DNA of 64,000 nt from a virus, in IMG/VR virus record IMGVR_UViG_3300009103_000003, positions 62,001 through 126,000 of that record, one strand, 5' to 3'. The notes under the pieces are model-generated. The model searched no databases. It saw nothing but the letters and a program-made list of their open reading frames with translations, and was not told the origin of the DNA. A program made the position numbers and the translations under genes. Positions 1-8,218 of the stretch are shown here, piece after piece (positions within the stretch are counted from its first letter, which is position 1; each line of letters opens with the position of its first letter).

Positions 1-518
1 GCGTAGTTTGTTACAATTTCCTCGTTTTCTGGGTCTAGCAAGAGATCCTGTAGGGACCGCTTTCTCATTTGTGTCCCGAAAACATTTTTGAATGGGACCA
101 TATTGATATCTAGGTAATCCCTTGAGAGGGATTTGAGGTCATGCCCTTTTGTGTCGTCCACGAGGGCGTGCATAACCATTGTGTCGTAGACACGGTAGTG
201 CTCTCGTATGCAGTGCCTGTTTAGGTCAATGCCCACGTTTAGCAGCATCCACTGGTCAAAGTTTGCGTTGTGCGCAATGAGCTTCAACTCTGGATTTTCT
301 AGCATATCCTTAAAGTAGGGGAACACTTCTGGGTAGATTGCATAGCGACTTTCCCCATTACTTAGAGCTAAAATAACGGCGCAGTCTCTTGAGCGAGACA
401 ACCCAGTTGTCTCTGTATCAAACGCGAGTATTACCGCGTCCTCATATTCTTCAATAACTTGTTGTGCTTGCTCCGGTGTCCGGACAGACACTGGGGTCGG
501 TAATACGCGAAACATCAT
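1..518 (-). CDS. 3'-5' exonuclease domain of Pol I/DnaQ type (C-terminus outside window)
   Basis: About 172 N-terminal residues are visible; the gene runs off the left edge. The Exo I motif FDTETTGL, the Exo II-like motif HNANFDQWML and a following YDTMVMHALVDD stretch are those of the proofreading domain of family A DNA polymerases. The product could therefore be a whole phage DNA polymerase or a stand-alone exonuclease; the visible part cannot decide. Two adjacent ATG codons (518 and 515) follow a strong AAGGAGG; the second has the better spacing, so the true start may be 515. It is the last visible gene of the minus-strand replication operon and follows the SSB-like gene after an 88-nt gap that holds a stem-loop. 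DxE acidic residues are intact, so activity is expected. Confidence 0.85.
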   Translation of the reverse strand, partial: MMFRVLPTPVSVRTPEQAQQVIEEYEDAVILAFDTETTGLSRSRDCAVILALSNGESRYAIYPEVFPYFKDMLENPELKLIAHNANFDQWMLLNVGIDLNRHCIREHYRVYDTMVMHALVDDTKGHDLKSLSRDYLDINMVPFKNVFGTQMRKRSLQDLLLDPENEEIVTNY

Positions 519-539
519 ACCCTCCTTGTATGAAGTAGA

Positions 540-591
540 CTGGGAAAGGCGCACCGGCCCCCCGAAAGAGACCGGTGAGCGCCTCGCCCAG
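540..591 (-). terminator. Stem-loop between SSB-like and exonuclease genes
   Basis: An imperfect nested inverted repeat: outer arms CTGGG/CCCAG (540-544 and 587-591), an inner G+C-rich arm GGCGCACCGG (548-557) pairing with 572-583 across a small bulge, and a 14-nt loop. No T-run follows on the minus strand, so it is not a classical intrinsic terminator. It could be an attenuator or an mRNA-stabilising or processing hairpin that sets the ratio of SSB to exonuclease/polymerase. Confidence 0.45.
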
Positions 592-606
592 TAACTGTTA
601 ATTCAT

Positions 607-1758
607 TTAGAAGGGGATACTGTCGTCATCCTCTTCATCGTGCTTTGTAAGAAAGAACTCTTCCAAAGTTGCCTGAGCGGCATCATCGAATGGATTTTCT
701 ACGCCCATGATTTTCGCTTGTTCTTCGAGGTCCATTTTCCCCAGGAACTTGTCGAAATCAAATCGTTTGAGCATCCAGTCTTTGACTTCAACGGAGTTGT
801 CGGCAGGACCGAACTTCAGCACTTCGATAGCCTGACCCTTTCCTGCGGGAACCGCACGAATAACTAGGTCAAGTGGCGCAGAGGCATCAATACGCTGCGC
901 TTTACCGCAACCATCAACCCAATCACCTTTATAACCGTCCTGCTTTACGCACTCATACATTTGTACTGCTCGAACATTGCTGTCGCAATGAGGGCAGGCC
1001 ACGTTCTGGTTTCTTAGGGTATGCTCACTATCACGATCAATAGTATCTTCACGGTGGTCCGCGATGACCTCATTGCATTCAGGGCATGCATATGCATACA
1101 CGCTGATCTCACCTTCGTTACAGTTTGCACACTTGTCGGAAAGCCCCATGAGTGTGTTCATGAAGTTCTTATGTGCCCACGGGCTGAGCGACCAGTGCAG
1201 CTTCCTACCAAAAACCTTGTCGTACTTTTGGTACTCAACAGGATCTAGGCTTCGGCCATGCTTGTCTGCTCCAAGAGAGCGCTCATATACGTGGTACTCC
1301 CGGTTGGCTCGTGACATCTTGGGAACCTTATAGTGGTCCTCAAGTACACACACGGTTGTGGCCAATTTCTCATCAAGAGACAACCAATCCCCGTTACCGT
1401 TTTCGAGAGCAAAATGGTTCAAGCAACAAGGCAGATCACGTTCAGTGAAATCCCCATGCCCGTCACCCCAATAGTTGGCAATAATCTGCCGCTTACCCTT
1501 CGGGGTAGTAATCCACTTGTATCGGTAAGAATACCAACCACCGTTTGTGGGCTCTGGAATTAGGCGGATTCTGGTAGGCGTGGACGTAGGATTGAAATAC
1601 TCCATCCGTTGTTTCCATGCTGGGGGCTCGTAAGAATCCCCACCACCGCCACCACCAAAATTACTTCCCTGGCTAGGCTTAGTTTGCTTTAGAAGACGTT
1701 GCCGCTGCTCGGCCTGCATCTTCTTGTACTCATCATTGTAGTTGATTTTATCACTCAT
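607..1758 (-). CDS. Single-stranded DNA-binding protein with zinc ribbons and SSB-type C-terminal tip
   Basis: 383 residues. The protein ends in an acidic tail finishing DDDSIPF, very close to the DDDIPF tip with which bacterial SSB recruits replication partners. It has a Gly-rich linker near residues 35-41 and paired Cys motifs in the middle: CANC and CPEC near residues 213-230, and CPHC followed by later single Cys near 255-290. These suggest one or two zinc ribbons, as in phage SSBs such as T4 gp32 (one zinc site). The fold itself was not recognised, so SSB is inferred from tail, zinc sites and position next to primase and helicase. ATG at 1758 has GGAGGAG about 12 nt upstream, and the start overlaps the end of the primase gene by 8 nt, indicating translational coupling. 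Confidence 0.72.
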   Translation of the reverse strand: MSDKINYNDEYKKMQAEQRQRLLKQTKPSQGSNFGGGGGGDSYEPPAWKQRMEYFNPTSTPTRIRLIPEPTNGGWYSYRYKWITTPKGKRQIIANYWGDGHGDFTERDLPCCLNHFALENGNGDWLSLDEKLATTVCVLEDHYKVPKMSRANREYHVYERSLGADKHGRSLDPVEYQKYDKVFGRKLHWSLSPWAHKNFMNTLMGLSDKCANCNEGEISVYAYACPECNEVIADHREDTIDRDSEHTLRNQNVACPHCDSNVRAVQMYECVKQDGYKGDWVDGCGKAQRIDASAPLDLVIRAVPAGKGQAIEVLKFGPADNSVEVKDWMLKRFDFDKFLGKMDLEEQAKIMGVENPFDDAAQATLEEFFLTKHDEEDDDSIPF

Positions 1759-2746
1759 AATAAAAGGATCTCCTCCAGTTAATCGGTGTTAATGCTGTCT
1801 CTATCGCAGCGTGCACCTGTTGCATTGTTAAGTCGTCGGGTGACTTGTCATTGTGGTCCCTATAATTAGCTACACATGTCTCTACTCCCGCCAACTGCTC
1901 ACTAGTTATCCGGTGCGTTGCCTTTCGTCCAGCCGCATCGTTGTCAAGAAACAACACAACACTATTTGCTATTCGAGATAGTAGTGCTTCCTGTTCCCTG
2001 CTTAGATACGAACCTATCAAAGCCACCGTGTACGGATACCCGCTTTGGACCACCCAAAGCGCGGCTTTGAAACCCTCGCATACGACAACAGGCATGTCAA
2101 TGTCTGTATTTGTATACATTCGAGTTTCGTAAAACTTCTCCAGTCCCCAAAGAACAGACTTCTTATCGAAGCTGTAGTCGGCAACTACATCAGCAAGTTC
2201 CTTCTTGTAAATTTTATATCTCGGCCAACCACCAGTCACGGATCTCCCACTCAGAGCAACCAAGTCTCCTAAGTGATTTCTGATTGGGTAGATCACCCGT
2301 TTCCTGGTTCGGTCAAAACCAATCTCATATTCTCTAATAATATCCTCATTAAAACCAGATTCTAATAAGGATTTTGGGAGGTACGAGAACATTCCTAAAG
2401 TTGCTTCTGGAAGAACCTTCCAAGAGAACTTCGGGGAAAGCGTCTTCTTTTGAGGGAACGCGCTCTCTATATGTGTTTTGACAGTGTCTATTAGGGAGTT
2501 GGGGACAGCCAGCTTCTTGAGAAGCCCTGTTAAACTCCACCCCTCATTACACGTATGACAAAAAGAAGCCCCCGGAAACTTATTGTTTGTCGGAGGACCG
2601 CAGTATACGTAGAAGGAGGGTTTAGACTCTTTACCGGATTTATGAAACGGACAGTAAGCAGCTATATTTTTCTGTGTTGACTGCTGGTGGTCCGCAAACC
2701 TGATATGGCTTTGTAAGATCGAGACGATCTCATCCCGGTACTCCAT
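1751..2746 (-). CDS. DnaG-like DNA primase (CHC2-type zinc finger + TOPRIM)
   Basis: 331 residues, about half the length of bacterial DnaG. The N-terminal zinc-binding domain shows C32-x2-H35 and C63-x2-C66. The central part has a primase-core-like stretch (IYPIRNHLGDLVALSGR, residues 152-168). A TOPRIM domain follows with the catalytic glutamate in VVVCEGFKAAL (E224) and the DND metal site (D268, D270). It lacks a C-terminal helicase-binding domain, as is common in phage primases. It makes RNA primers for lagging-strand synthesis together with the helicase encoded just upstream, from which it is separated by only 3 nt. The SD is weak, so translation is probably coupled. Confidence 0.9.
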   Translation of the reverse strand: MEYRDEIVSILQSHIRFADHQQSTQKNIAAYCPFHKSGKESKPSFYVYCGPPTNNKFPGASFCHTCNEGWSLTGLLKKLAVPNSLIDTVKTHIESAFPQKKTLSPKFSWKVLPEATLGMFSYLPKSLLESGFNEDIIREYEIGFDRTRKRVIYPIRNHLGDLVALSGRSVTGGWPRYKIYKKELADVVADYSFDKKSVLWGLEKFYETRMYTNTDIDMPVVVCEGFKAALWVVQSGYPYTVALIGSYLSREQEALLSRIANSVVLFLDNDAAGRKATHRITSEQLAGVETCVANYRDHNDKSPDDLTMQQVHAAIETALTPINWRRSFYYE

Positions 2747-2749
2747 AGA

Positions 2750-4165
2750 TTATATTCCGAGATCATCGTCAAGTTCATCACGTTCCCTACTGATTTCCAT
2801 TAAAGGACTAGCGACCGAGGAGTCCTCACCATTACCAGAGATAGAGTCTGGTATATTTGGAGTGTTCTCGGCCTCATCTTCCCAAACATCGTGCAATTGG
2901 TGCAGTGTGTCATGGGCGTAGGAAAAGTTTTCCGCCGCGATTGCGTTGATTGTGAAACCTTCACAGGTTGTTTCTCTTGCAGCCGCTAGGTGAAGGGAAA
3001 GCTCCTCTCGGCGCTTGTGATAAACCAATTTAATTCCTACGTCACAATCCATCCCAGCTTGGCTGTTCATTGATAATGATGCAGTGCCGCGTGACTTTTG
3101 GTACTTCAATCCGGCTCGCTCGTTCTCCTGCAAAATAGACAGGATTGGAATGCCGGTTTGTTTAGCGATTTGCTTGAGCCGCCTATTCACAATGGACAAG
3201 TTCTTCCAGTCCAGCGCGTTAGCGCCTGACCCTGGAAGCTCCAGCATGTACGATGAGTCCAACATGACAAAGTGCGGGCGAAACATTTCAACCTTTCGCC
3301 TAATATCATCTGGACCACCAACAGAGCCGTCTGGTCGGTCTGCTTGAGTGAACCAAACCTCACCTGGGAAGCTTGGGTCGCAAATCTGTTCTAGCTTGTC
3401 TAAGAATTGTGTTGTCTCAGCAGAGGAAAGTTCATTGGCTTTTAATTTTGTGTAATTGACCTTGGCCAAGATGCATGACAATCGTCGTCGCACCACCGGC
3501 CATGTCATCTCTTTCGAGTAGATTAGGACTTTTCTTCCGGTCTCTAGGACATGCGCCGCAACATACAAGCCGAACCATGTTTTCATGCTTTTAGGGATTG
3601 CCCAAACCATGATGTAATCACCGGGTTGTATTCCCTGTGTGGCCATGTTCATTTGTGCCCAGGGCCATGGGATACCGGTCATCCCGGAGGTGTTCGAGAT
3701 CCTATGCAGTTCATCTAGGGTTTCTTGGAAGGCCACCTTGGAAAAACAAACATCGTTCTCCGCAGAGCTTTGCTCAAGAAGTTGCCCAAGCTGATAGTGC
3801 AGATCAGAGACGGTGGTAATACCATTTCCAGGCTCAGTATCCGATAGATACCGTTGGACCGCGTTCTCTGTGTCTCTTCGAAGATGGGAGTCTCTAACTT
3901 TTCCACATAGGTCTAGAAAGTTCTCCACTGGTTTAGGAAGATCCAAAGATGGGAAAGATTCCCGTAAAGATTCTTCGCTTGGTACGTGCCCGAAATTTTT
4001 GGGTCTTTTATAGTGCGCATCAATGGTGGCCCACAGATTCTTGGCCTCCATTCCGCCAAAGGTGCGGAAATCTACGCCTTCTTTTTGTGCTGATTCAAAA
4101 AGATCTGATGGGCTTTCACCGCGCACAATTGACGATATTAGCTGTAATTCCCAATTCGATGCCAT
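2750..4165 (-). CDS. DnaB-like replicative helicase (RecA fold) with an altered Walker A
   Basis: 471 residues. The C-terminal half is a RecA-type ATPase: PGDYIMVWAIPKSMKT (residues 181-196) aligns with the DnaB Walker A region, LIYSKEM follows as motif H1a, FVMLDSS is Walker B, and ILSILQENE plus the following RGTASLSM stretch correspond to motif H3. The P-loop reads AIPKSMKT and lacks the usual Gly-x-Gly before the Lys-Thr, although K195 and T196 are kept. The N-terminal 160 residues are helical and lack an obvious DnaB N-domain signature. ATG at 4165 is preceded by AGGGGG. Helicase, primase and SSB being consecutive supports a replisome role. Confidence 0.85.
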   Translation of the reverse strand: MASNWELQLISSIVRGESPSDLFESAQKEGVDFRTFGGMEAKNLWATIDAHYKRPKNFGHVPSEESLRESFPSLDLPKPVENFLDLCGKVRDSHLRRDTENAVQRYLSDTEPGNGITTVSDLHYQLGQLLEQSSAENDVCFSKVAFQETLDELHRISNTSGMTGIPWPWAQMNMATQGIQPGDYIMVWAIPKSMKTWFGLYVAAHVLETGRKVLIYSKEMTWPVVRRRLSCILAKVNYTKLKANELSSAETTQFLDKLEQICDPSFPGEVWFTQADRPDGSVGGPDDIRRKVEMFRPHFVMLDSSYMLELPGSGANALDWKNLSIVNRRLKQIAKQTGIPILSILQENERAGLKYQKSRGTASLSMNSQAGMDCDVGIKLVYHKRREELSLHLAAARETTCEGFTINAIAAENFSYAHDTLHQLHDVWEDEAENTPNIPDSISGNGEDSSVASPLMEISRERDELDDDLGI

Positions 4166-4180
4166 GAGACCCCCTGTGTC

Positions 4181-4477
4181 CTAGAAATCAATAATTCCAG
4201 CAGGGGGCTCCCCACTAGATGGTTTTTCTTTATCTACCACGGTTCCCACCGTAGGGGCATAAGCCTTTTCCACAGCGAGGATTAATGCAACCGCAGCTTC
4301 CGCGACAGCTTCATCATCTTCAAGTCCTTCTACGGAGACTTCTCCCGCAGGTTTCCCTGACACGCCATAACCGATCTTCGCAGAAACAAGCACTGCATCG
4401 CTTTGCATACTTGTGTTTGTGATTTGGATGGTATGGGCGTGCAGGGAATTTATCGAACATGTAATTAAGTCTGCCAT
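4181..4477 (-). CDS. Unknown 98-residue protein
   Basis: Not recognised. A short, mildly acidic protein with a beta-rich N-terminal half and an Ala/Val-rich central helix (about residues 55-70). ATG at 4477 has a clear GAGGAG seven nt upstream; the frame lies 15 nt upstream of the helicase gene and 3 nt after the previous gene, so it belongs to the replication operon. No Cys cluster, signal peptide or membrane segment is seen. A small replisome accessory factor is possible from context alone. Confidence 0.7.
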   Translation of the reverse strand: MADLITCSINSLHAHTIQITNTSMQSDAVLVSAKIGYGVSGKPAGEVSVEGLEDDEAVAEAAVALILAVEKAYAPTVGTVVDKEKPSSGEPPAGIIDF

Positions 4478-4480
4478 AGA

Positions 4481-4951
4481 TTACTCCTCTTCTGGGAAGT
4501 ACCCTGCGCAGAGTCTTGTTTTAATATCGACCGCATGTCCAGCGACAGCCTTCATAATGTGCTCTCGGGAGGAATCCCAAGCCAAATCGTAAGCCATGCT
4601 ATGTGCGGTGCGAATGCTTTCCTCATTCTGGTCACACTTAAGCGTGACGCTTGAGAAGATCTCTACACTAAAGGGGATTTTGTCCCATGTACCTTTTGGT
4701 GGATAGTACACGGCGTCGGACATTTTTGTAGCCACGCTTGCGGTTACTGAAGCAACCGTCGCGTCCGTGTCTGTTGACACAAGAGATGTTACTGGGATTT
4801 GTTCTTCCATTCGTTCGTCCTCGCTTTGAAGGTTCTCTTTCGAACCCCAACTTTTTACTGTTGTTCTTCTAAGGGTGGCGAACCCCTCCACCAAACTAGG
4901 TAGAGGGGCTGCACTATCAGGTAGGGACTTCTTTTTCTTGTACCCAGCCAT
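4481..4951 (-). CDS. Unknown 156-residue replication-operon protein
   Basis: Not recognised. The first 75 residues are Lys/Ser/Thr-rich and probably disordered. The C-terminal 75 residues look folded (VEIFSSVTLKC, then a helical AHSMAYDLAWDSS segment). The start codon overlaps the stop of the preceding gene by one base (4951), which implies translational coupling. It sits between two other unknown small genes upstream of the DnaB-like helicase. Confidence 0.7.
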   Translation of the reverse strand: MAGYKKKKSLPDSAAPLPSLVEGFATLRRTTVKSWGSKENLQSEDERMEEQIPVTSLVSTDTDATVASVTASVATKMSDAVYYPPKGTWDKIPFSVEIFSSVTLKCDQNEESIRTAHSMAYDLAWDSSREHIMKAVAGHAVDIKTRLCAGYFPEEE

Positions 4952-5379
4952 CAGACCACTTTCAGTACAATTTCTTTTGGCCCCAGAACTCGCGCTGAGC
5001 CGAATTCCTCTTTTTGCCCGCCCTCTACGTCTGCATGGGCGATCTTACCGGCAACAAGGAGTTGCTCAATAACCTTCGGGTCTATCTTCTTCACCACCCC
5101 TGGCATTGCCAGAACCTCTGGATTTACCTTTGTGGCGTCATAAGTCTTTGTTTTGGGACGAGCCGTTCTGGTGAATGGCCCAATGGATAGCTTGCTGGAC
5201 CCCTCAATATTTCGAACCAGTTGCTTTGCCTCTACAAGATGCGCATTGTACTGATCCATCAATGGGATAAAGATGTCCACGAATTGTGGGTTCTCTTTGA
5301 AAAATTCGTGAACTGCGTCACGGGCTTTTTCAAACTCTGCTACCACCCTACGTACTTCCTTTTGTTCTGTGAAATTCAT
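4951..5379 (-). CDS. Unknown 142-residue protein, helical N-terminal half
   Basis: Not recognised. Residues 1-60 are strongly helical and charged; a basic TRTARPKTKTY stretch follows, then a short beta/turn-rich C-terminus. The ATG overlaps the stop of the UDG-like gene by one base (TAATG arrangement), so the two are translated together. DNA-repair or replication accessory function is only suggested by the neighbours. Confidence 0.7.
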   Translation of the reverse strand: MNFTEQKEVRRVVAEFEKARDAVHEFFKENPQFVDIFIPLMDQYNAHLVEAKQLVRNIEGSSKLSIGPFTRTARPKTKTYDATKVNPEVLAMPGVVKKIDPKVIEQLLVAGKIAHADVEGGQKEEFGSARVLGPKEIVLKVV

Positions 5380-6050
5380 TATTCGATGCTCCTTTTTTCT
5401 GCTAAAATTTTAGATATCTTGACGGCCTGTTTTGCGTGACCAACTGTCTTATTCCACATACCCCCGACATTCTGCGCGGGGTTTCGGTACAATTGGTTCA
5501 TTGAGTAAGTCACCATGGCAGGGACTCGATATTCTCTCGTGTCGCCGTGTATGGTTGCCTCAACAACCCTACCCAAAGACTCGTCGTAAGACCCGTCGAT
5601 GCGCAGAGCTTTATGTGCCGCAGACCCGCAGCACAAAATTATTTCTGGTTGTATTTTATGTATTTCCCCGGACAACCTAGGCGAGCAAGCAACCTGCTCT
5701 TTTGCTGTTGGGGCGGGTAACATTTCGACAGCCCTACCACCCAGTCTTTGGGTTGGACAGGCTACAACGGAGGTTACCCATAGATACTTTGTTCTTATTA
5801 TCGGATAATCTTCTGCCACAAAACGCAGCACTTGCTGAAGGACCTTGCCTTCCCCGCCGCTCATAATGTCACCACTGCAAGCTGCGGCAAAACTCACTCT
5901 GTCTAAGAGGATAACCACTGATGCATCTATACTCCCCTTTCCGGTTATTAGATGTTTTCTGTTTTTATGTAGTCTGCACTCTTCGCAGTTATTGAATTTA
6001 TGAAGATACGATTTAAGATCATCCTTCGACGGTTTTGAATGATAGTCCAT
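5379..6050 (-). CDS. Family-4-like Fe-S uracil-DNA glycosylase homologue with altered active site
   Basis: 223 residues from the ATG at 6050, which overlaps the helicase gene end by 32 nt and has GAGGAA upstream; a longer frame extends further upstream but would lie inside the helicase gene. The four Cys expected for the 4Fe-4S cluster of family 4 UDGs are present: C22-x2-C25, C98 (VVACPT) and C122 (ACSPRL). The Rossmann-like core PEIILCCGSAAHKAL matches the family. The catalytic loop, usually GEAPG followed by an acidic stretch, is replaced by LLDRVSF, and the C-terminal HPS-type loop reads TYSMNQLYRNP. The cluster and fold seem kept but glycosylase activity may be changed or lost. It resembles the SPO1 DNA-polymerase-associated UDG-like domain. 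Confidence 0.72.
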   Translation of the reverse strand: MDYHSKPSKDDLKSYLHKFNNCEECRLHKNRKHLITGKGSIDASVVILLDRVSFAAACSGDIMSGGEGKVLQQVLRFVAEDYPIIRTKYLWVTSVVACPTQRLGGRAVEMLPAPTAKEQVACSPRLSGEIHKIQPEIILCCGSAAHKALRIDGSYDESLGRVVEATIHGDTREYRVPAMVTYSMNQLYRNPAQNVGGMWNKTVGHAKQAVKISKILAEKRSIE

Positions 6051-7416
6051 GACTAACGATTCCTCGCTTAAGTGCGCGGCACATGTTAGTGGCTGGTCCG
6101 AAATAACGATCATCCACCACGAGAACAATGGGGTCCTTCTTGCCGTTGAACTGGCGCTCCACTCGTCCCTTCCCTTGCTGGAAAGCTCCCCACGCCTTGA
6201 ACGGTGTGGTGAATATGAGGGTATCCAATTCGGCAACATCCAGGCCCTCCTTAGCAATCTGGAACGTGGCGAAAGTTACATCTGACTCTCGAATAACACT
6301 AGTGCGTTCTTCACCGGAGGTGTCCCCAGTTACGACGCCGCACGTATACCTTTTCATACGCGTATTGTCGAGGAATTTTGTTTGTAGAATTTCAGGATGC
6401 GCTTTGCTGTGCGCCAACACTAAAATTTTTCGTCCTTTGCTTAACGCATTTTCGACAAGGGCAATGATTCCTCGATTTCGATCATCGTCTTTTGCCAAAT
6501 AGGTATACATTTTCGGCGCTGAAAATTCGCCTGTTCGATCCCGCACCAAGCCCTCATTTACTGGTTGCCGGGTGTCGAACTGCACAAAGTAGATCTTTGC
6601 CTCTAGGTCTCCCGTTAAATCTGTGTGGAAGATCTTGCCTATATGTGAGTAGTACACGTCCTCTAGCCCGTCCTCCCTGTTAGGGGTGGCGGTGAGTCCG
6701 AACCTATTACCTATGAACAAGTTAGCTGTTTGACTAAATGTGCTGGCACTAAGGTGGTGGACCTCATCAAAGATGACTGTGCCAAATCGCTTACGGACCT
6801 CTATGTCGATAGAGTTACTTCTTGCCGCCAAAGTTTGTATCATCGCTAATACAAGCGGTTTATCCCAATCTTCTTTAGGGCCCTGGACAATGCCAATATC
6901 ATCTTCGTCCATGTCAAGAAATTGACAAGCACGGTCCTTCCACTGCTCCAGAAGACCTTTATTGTTTACGATTACTATCGCAGGGTAGCCCCTCTCTGCT
7001 ATCTTTTTGAGAGCTAGAACGGTCTTCCCTTTACCACAGGCAAGGTTCAAGACCCCGTGCTCCGCTTCGGAAAATGCCGCCCACGCCTCCTTTTGTGCGG
7101 CATCCCTGGGCACGATATCACCCTTAAAGGTGACAGGTTCCCACTCCAACTCAATAGCGGGGACCGACCAGTTACCCAGCCGCTCAACCCACTCCTCCTC
7201 AGAGAAGAGGTGCCTAGCAACGACAACATGGTATTGCTCCTGATGAGCTAAAAAGATAGTTTTGACTTCTCCGGTGCGGGCGTTCTCTGTCTTTACCGTT
7301 GCTGCTCGAATAAAGGCGTCCCGATTACCAATCATGGATTTAGGGACCCACATGCTTGCTGAGCAGAACGCCTCATCTCTGACCAGTCGCCCTCCATCAA
7401 TTTCGGGGAGATACAT
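6019..7416 (-). CDS. SF2 helicase, XPB/UvsW-like
   Basis: 465 residues. Motif I is CGKGKT (127-132), motif II is DEVH (217-220), motif III region is LTATPNRED (241-249), and motif VI-like GKGRVER occurs near residue 430. The TATPNRED form and the short length resemble RAD25/XPB and T4 UvsW, enzymes that remodel branched DNA or R-loops. Residues 1-90 form an extra N-terminal domain. In the phage it probably helps the switch from origin-dependent to recombination-dependent replication, by analogy with UvsW. ATG at 7416 is preceded by GGAG, and the gene starts 4 nt after the XRE regulator gene. Confidence 0.85.
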   Translation of the reverse strand: MYLPEIDGGRLVRDEAFCSASMWVPKSMIGNRDAFIRAATVKTENARTGEVKTIFLAHQEQYHVVVARHLFSEEEWVERLGNWSVPAIELEWEPVTFKGDIVPRDAAQKEAWAAFSEAEHGVLNLACGKGKTVLALKKIAERGYPAIVIVNNKGLLEQWKDRACQFLDMDEDDIGIVQGPKEDWDKPLVLAMIQTLAARSNSIDIEVRKRFGTVIFDEVHHLSASTFSQTANLFIGNRFGLTATPNREDGLEDVYYSHIGKIFHTDLTGDLEAKIYFVQFDTRQPVNEGLVRDRTGEFSAPKMYTYLAKDDDRNRGIIALVENALSKGRKILVLAHSKAHPEILQTKFLDNTRMKRYTCGVVTGDTSGEERTSVIRESDVTFATFQIAKEGLDVAELDTLIFTTPFKAWGAFQQGKGRVERQFNGKKDPIVLVVDDRYFGPATNMCRALKRGIVSHGLSFKTVEG

Positions 7417-7420
7417 ATTA

Positions 7421-7843
7421 CTACTCCAATATCTGCGTTATCCGATTCCTCAGAAAGTGAATAAAACTATCTGACTGTCTATCAGGATTGATATACTCAG
7501 AAAAGAGGGTAATCAATTGTTCTATCTTTTCATCTGATACATCGGAGTCACTAAGGTATTTACTAAGTTCGCTGTTGGCTGCTGCCGAGCCTGAAGATAG
7601 ACTGCGCCTATCTTCATATAACGAGGCAATAACCTCTCTTCCCTCATCTGAATCTAGTGATACCCCTATAACCTTTAATATATGAAACAAGGAGTCATTA
7701 GTCGGTAATACGCTACCGTTCTCTATATTTCTTAAAGTTTCTCGACTTAGGGAGCAATCCCTAGCAAGGGCTCTGCTGGAGCCATAACCAGCAGAAACCC
7801 TCAAGCTTTTGATGACGCTCCCAGTCCTATAAGACTGGTTCAT
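7421..7843 (-). CDS. XRE-family helix-turn-helix regulator
   Basis: 140 residues. Residues about 10-60 form a lambda-repressor/Cro-type HTH (SRALARDCSLSRETLRNIENG, with the typical IENG end). The C-terminal 80 residues are acidic and helical and may dimerise. The ATG at 7843 overlaps the end of the preceding gene by 4 nt and follows GAGGAG. As the second gene of the leftward operon, next to the divergent control region at 8122-8218, it is a good candidate for an early transcription regulator. It may bind there or at the operators at 57.2-58.5 kb, but no site was proven. Confidence 0.82.
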   Translation of the reverse strand: MNQSYRTGSVIKSLRVSAGYGSSRALARDCSLSRETLRNIENGSVLPTNDSLFHILKVIGVSLDSDEGREVIASLYEDRRSLSSGSAAANSELSKYLSDSDVSDEKIEQLITLFSEYINPDRQSDSFIHFLRNRITQILE

Positions 7844-8121
7844 GCATTCTCCTCTTTATCTTCTTCATCAGATGCTTCTTGTGATACATCACTTACTGAT
7901 GTATCTGCTTGTTCATCAGATGAGGAACTAACATTGATTTTTGGAACGCTGATTGTCAACGTAGTGCTAGGTCGGTTATCATCATTAGGGGATAAACTGC
8001 GAGCCAGGGCACTGGCCGCTTCTCTAAGGCCATCAATGCCCGCATCAATTAAGACATCTTTGAGTTCTTGGCGCTTACGTGGTACTTCCACTTTGAGTGT
8101 ACATCTTTTATTATTGTCCAT
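7840..8121 (-). CDS. Small acidic protein, first gene of the leftward operon
   Basis: 93 residues, not recognised. An N-terminal basic/helical part (residues 1-45) precedes a Ser-rich, very acidic tail ending EEDKEENA. ATG at 8121 follows GGAGG. Being first in the operon and co-translated with the XRE regulator, it could be an early regulatory or anti-host protein; nothing in the sequence proves this. Confidence 0.65.
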   Translation of the reverse strand: MDNNKRCTLKVEVPRKRQELKDVLIDAGIDGLREAASALARSLSPNDDNRPSTTLTISVPKINVSSSSDEQADTSVSDVSQEASDEEDKEENA

Positions 8122-8180
8122 GTCTACGACCTCCGGGTCAGGGTTATTGTGTTAGAAAAACTTTGGGGCTTCTCGATTTG

Positions 8181-8188
8181 CTTATACC
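8181..8188 (-). promoter_or_regulatory. Candidate extended -10 promoter (TTGGTATAAG) for the leftward operon
   Basis: On the minus strand the intergenic region 8122-8218 holds TTGGTATAAGC, an extended -10 like sequence 60 nt upstream of the ATG at 8121. The same GGTATAAG octamer lies upstream of two other minus-strand transcription units (12289-12296 and 58446-58453). No TTGACA-like -35 is seen. The rest of this short divergent gap must also carry the control of the rightward late genes, but no convincing plus-strand promoter was identified. Confidence 0.45.
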
Positions 8189-8218
8189 AAAAACAGCCGA
8201 GTCCTTGTGGGAGAGAAA

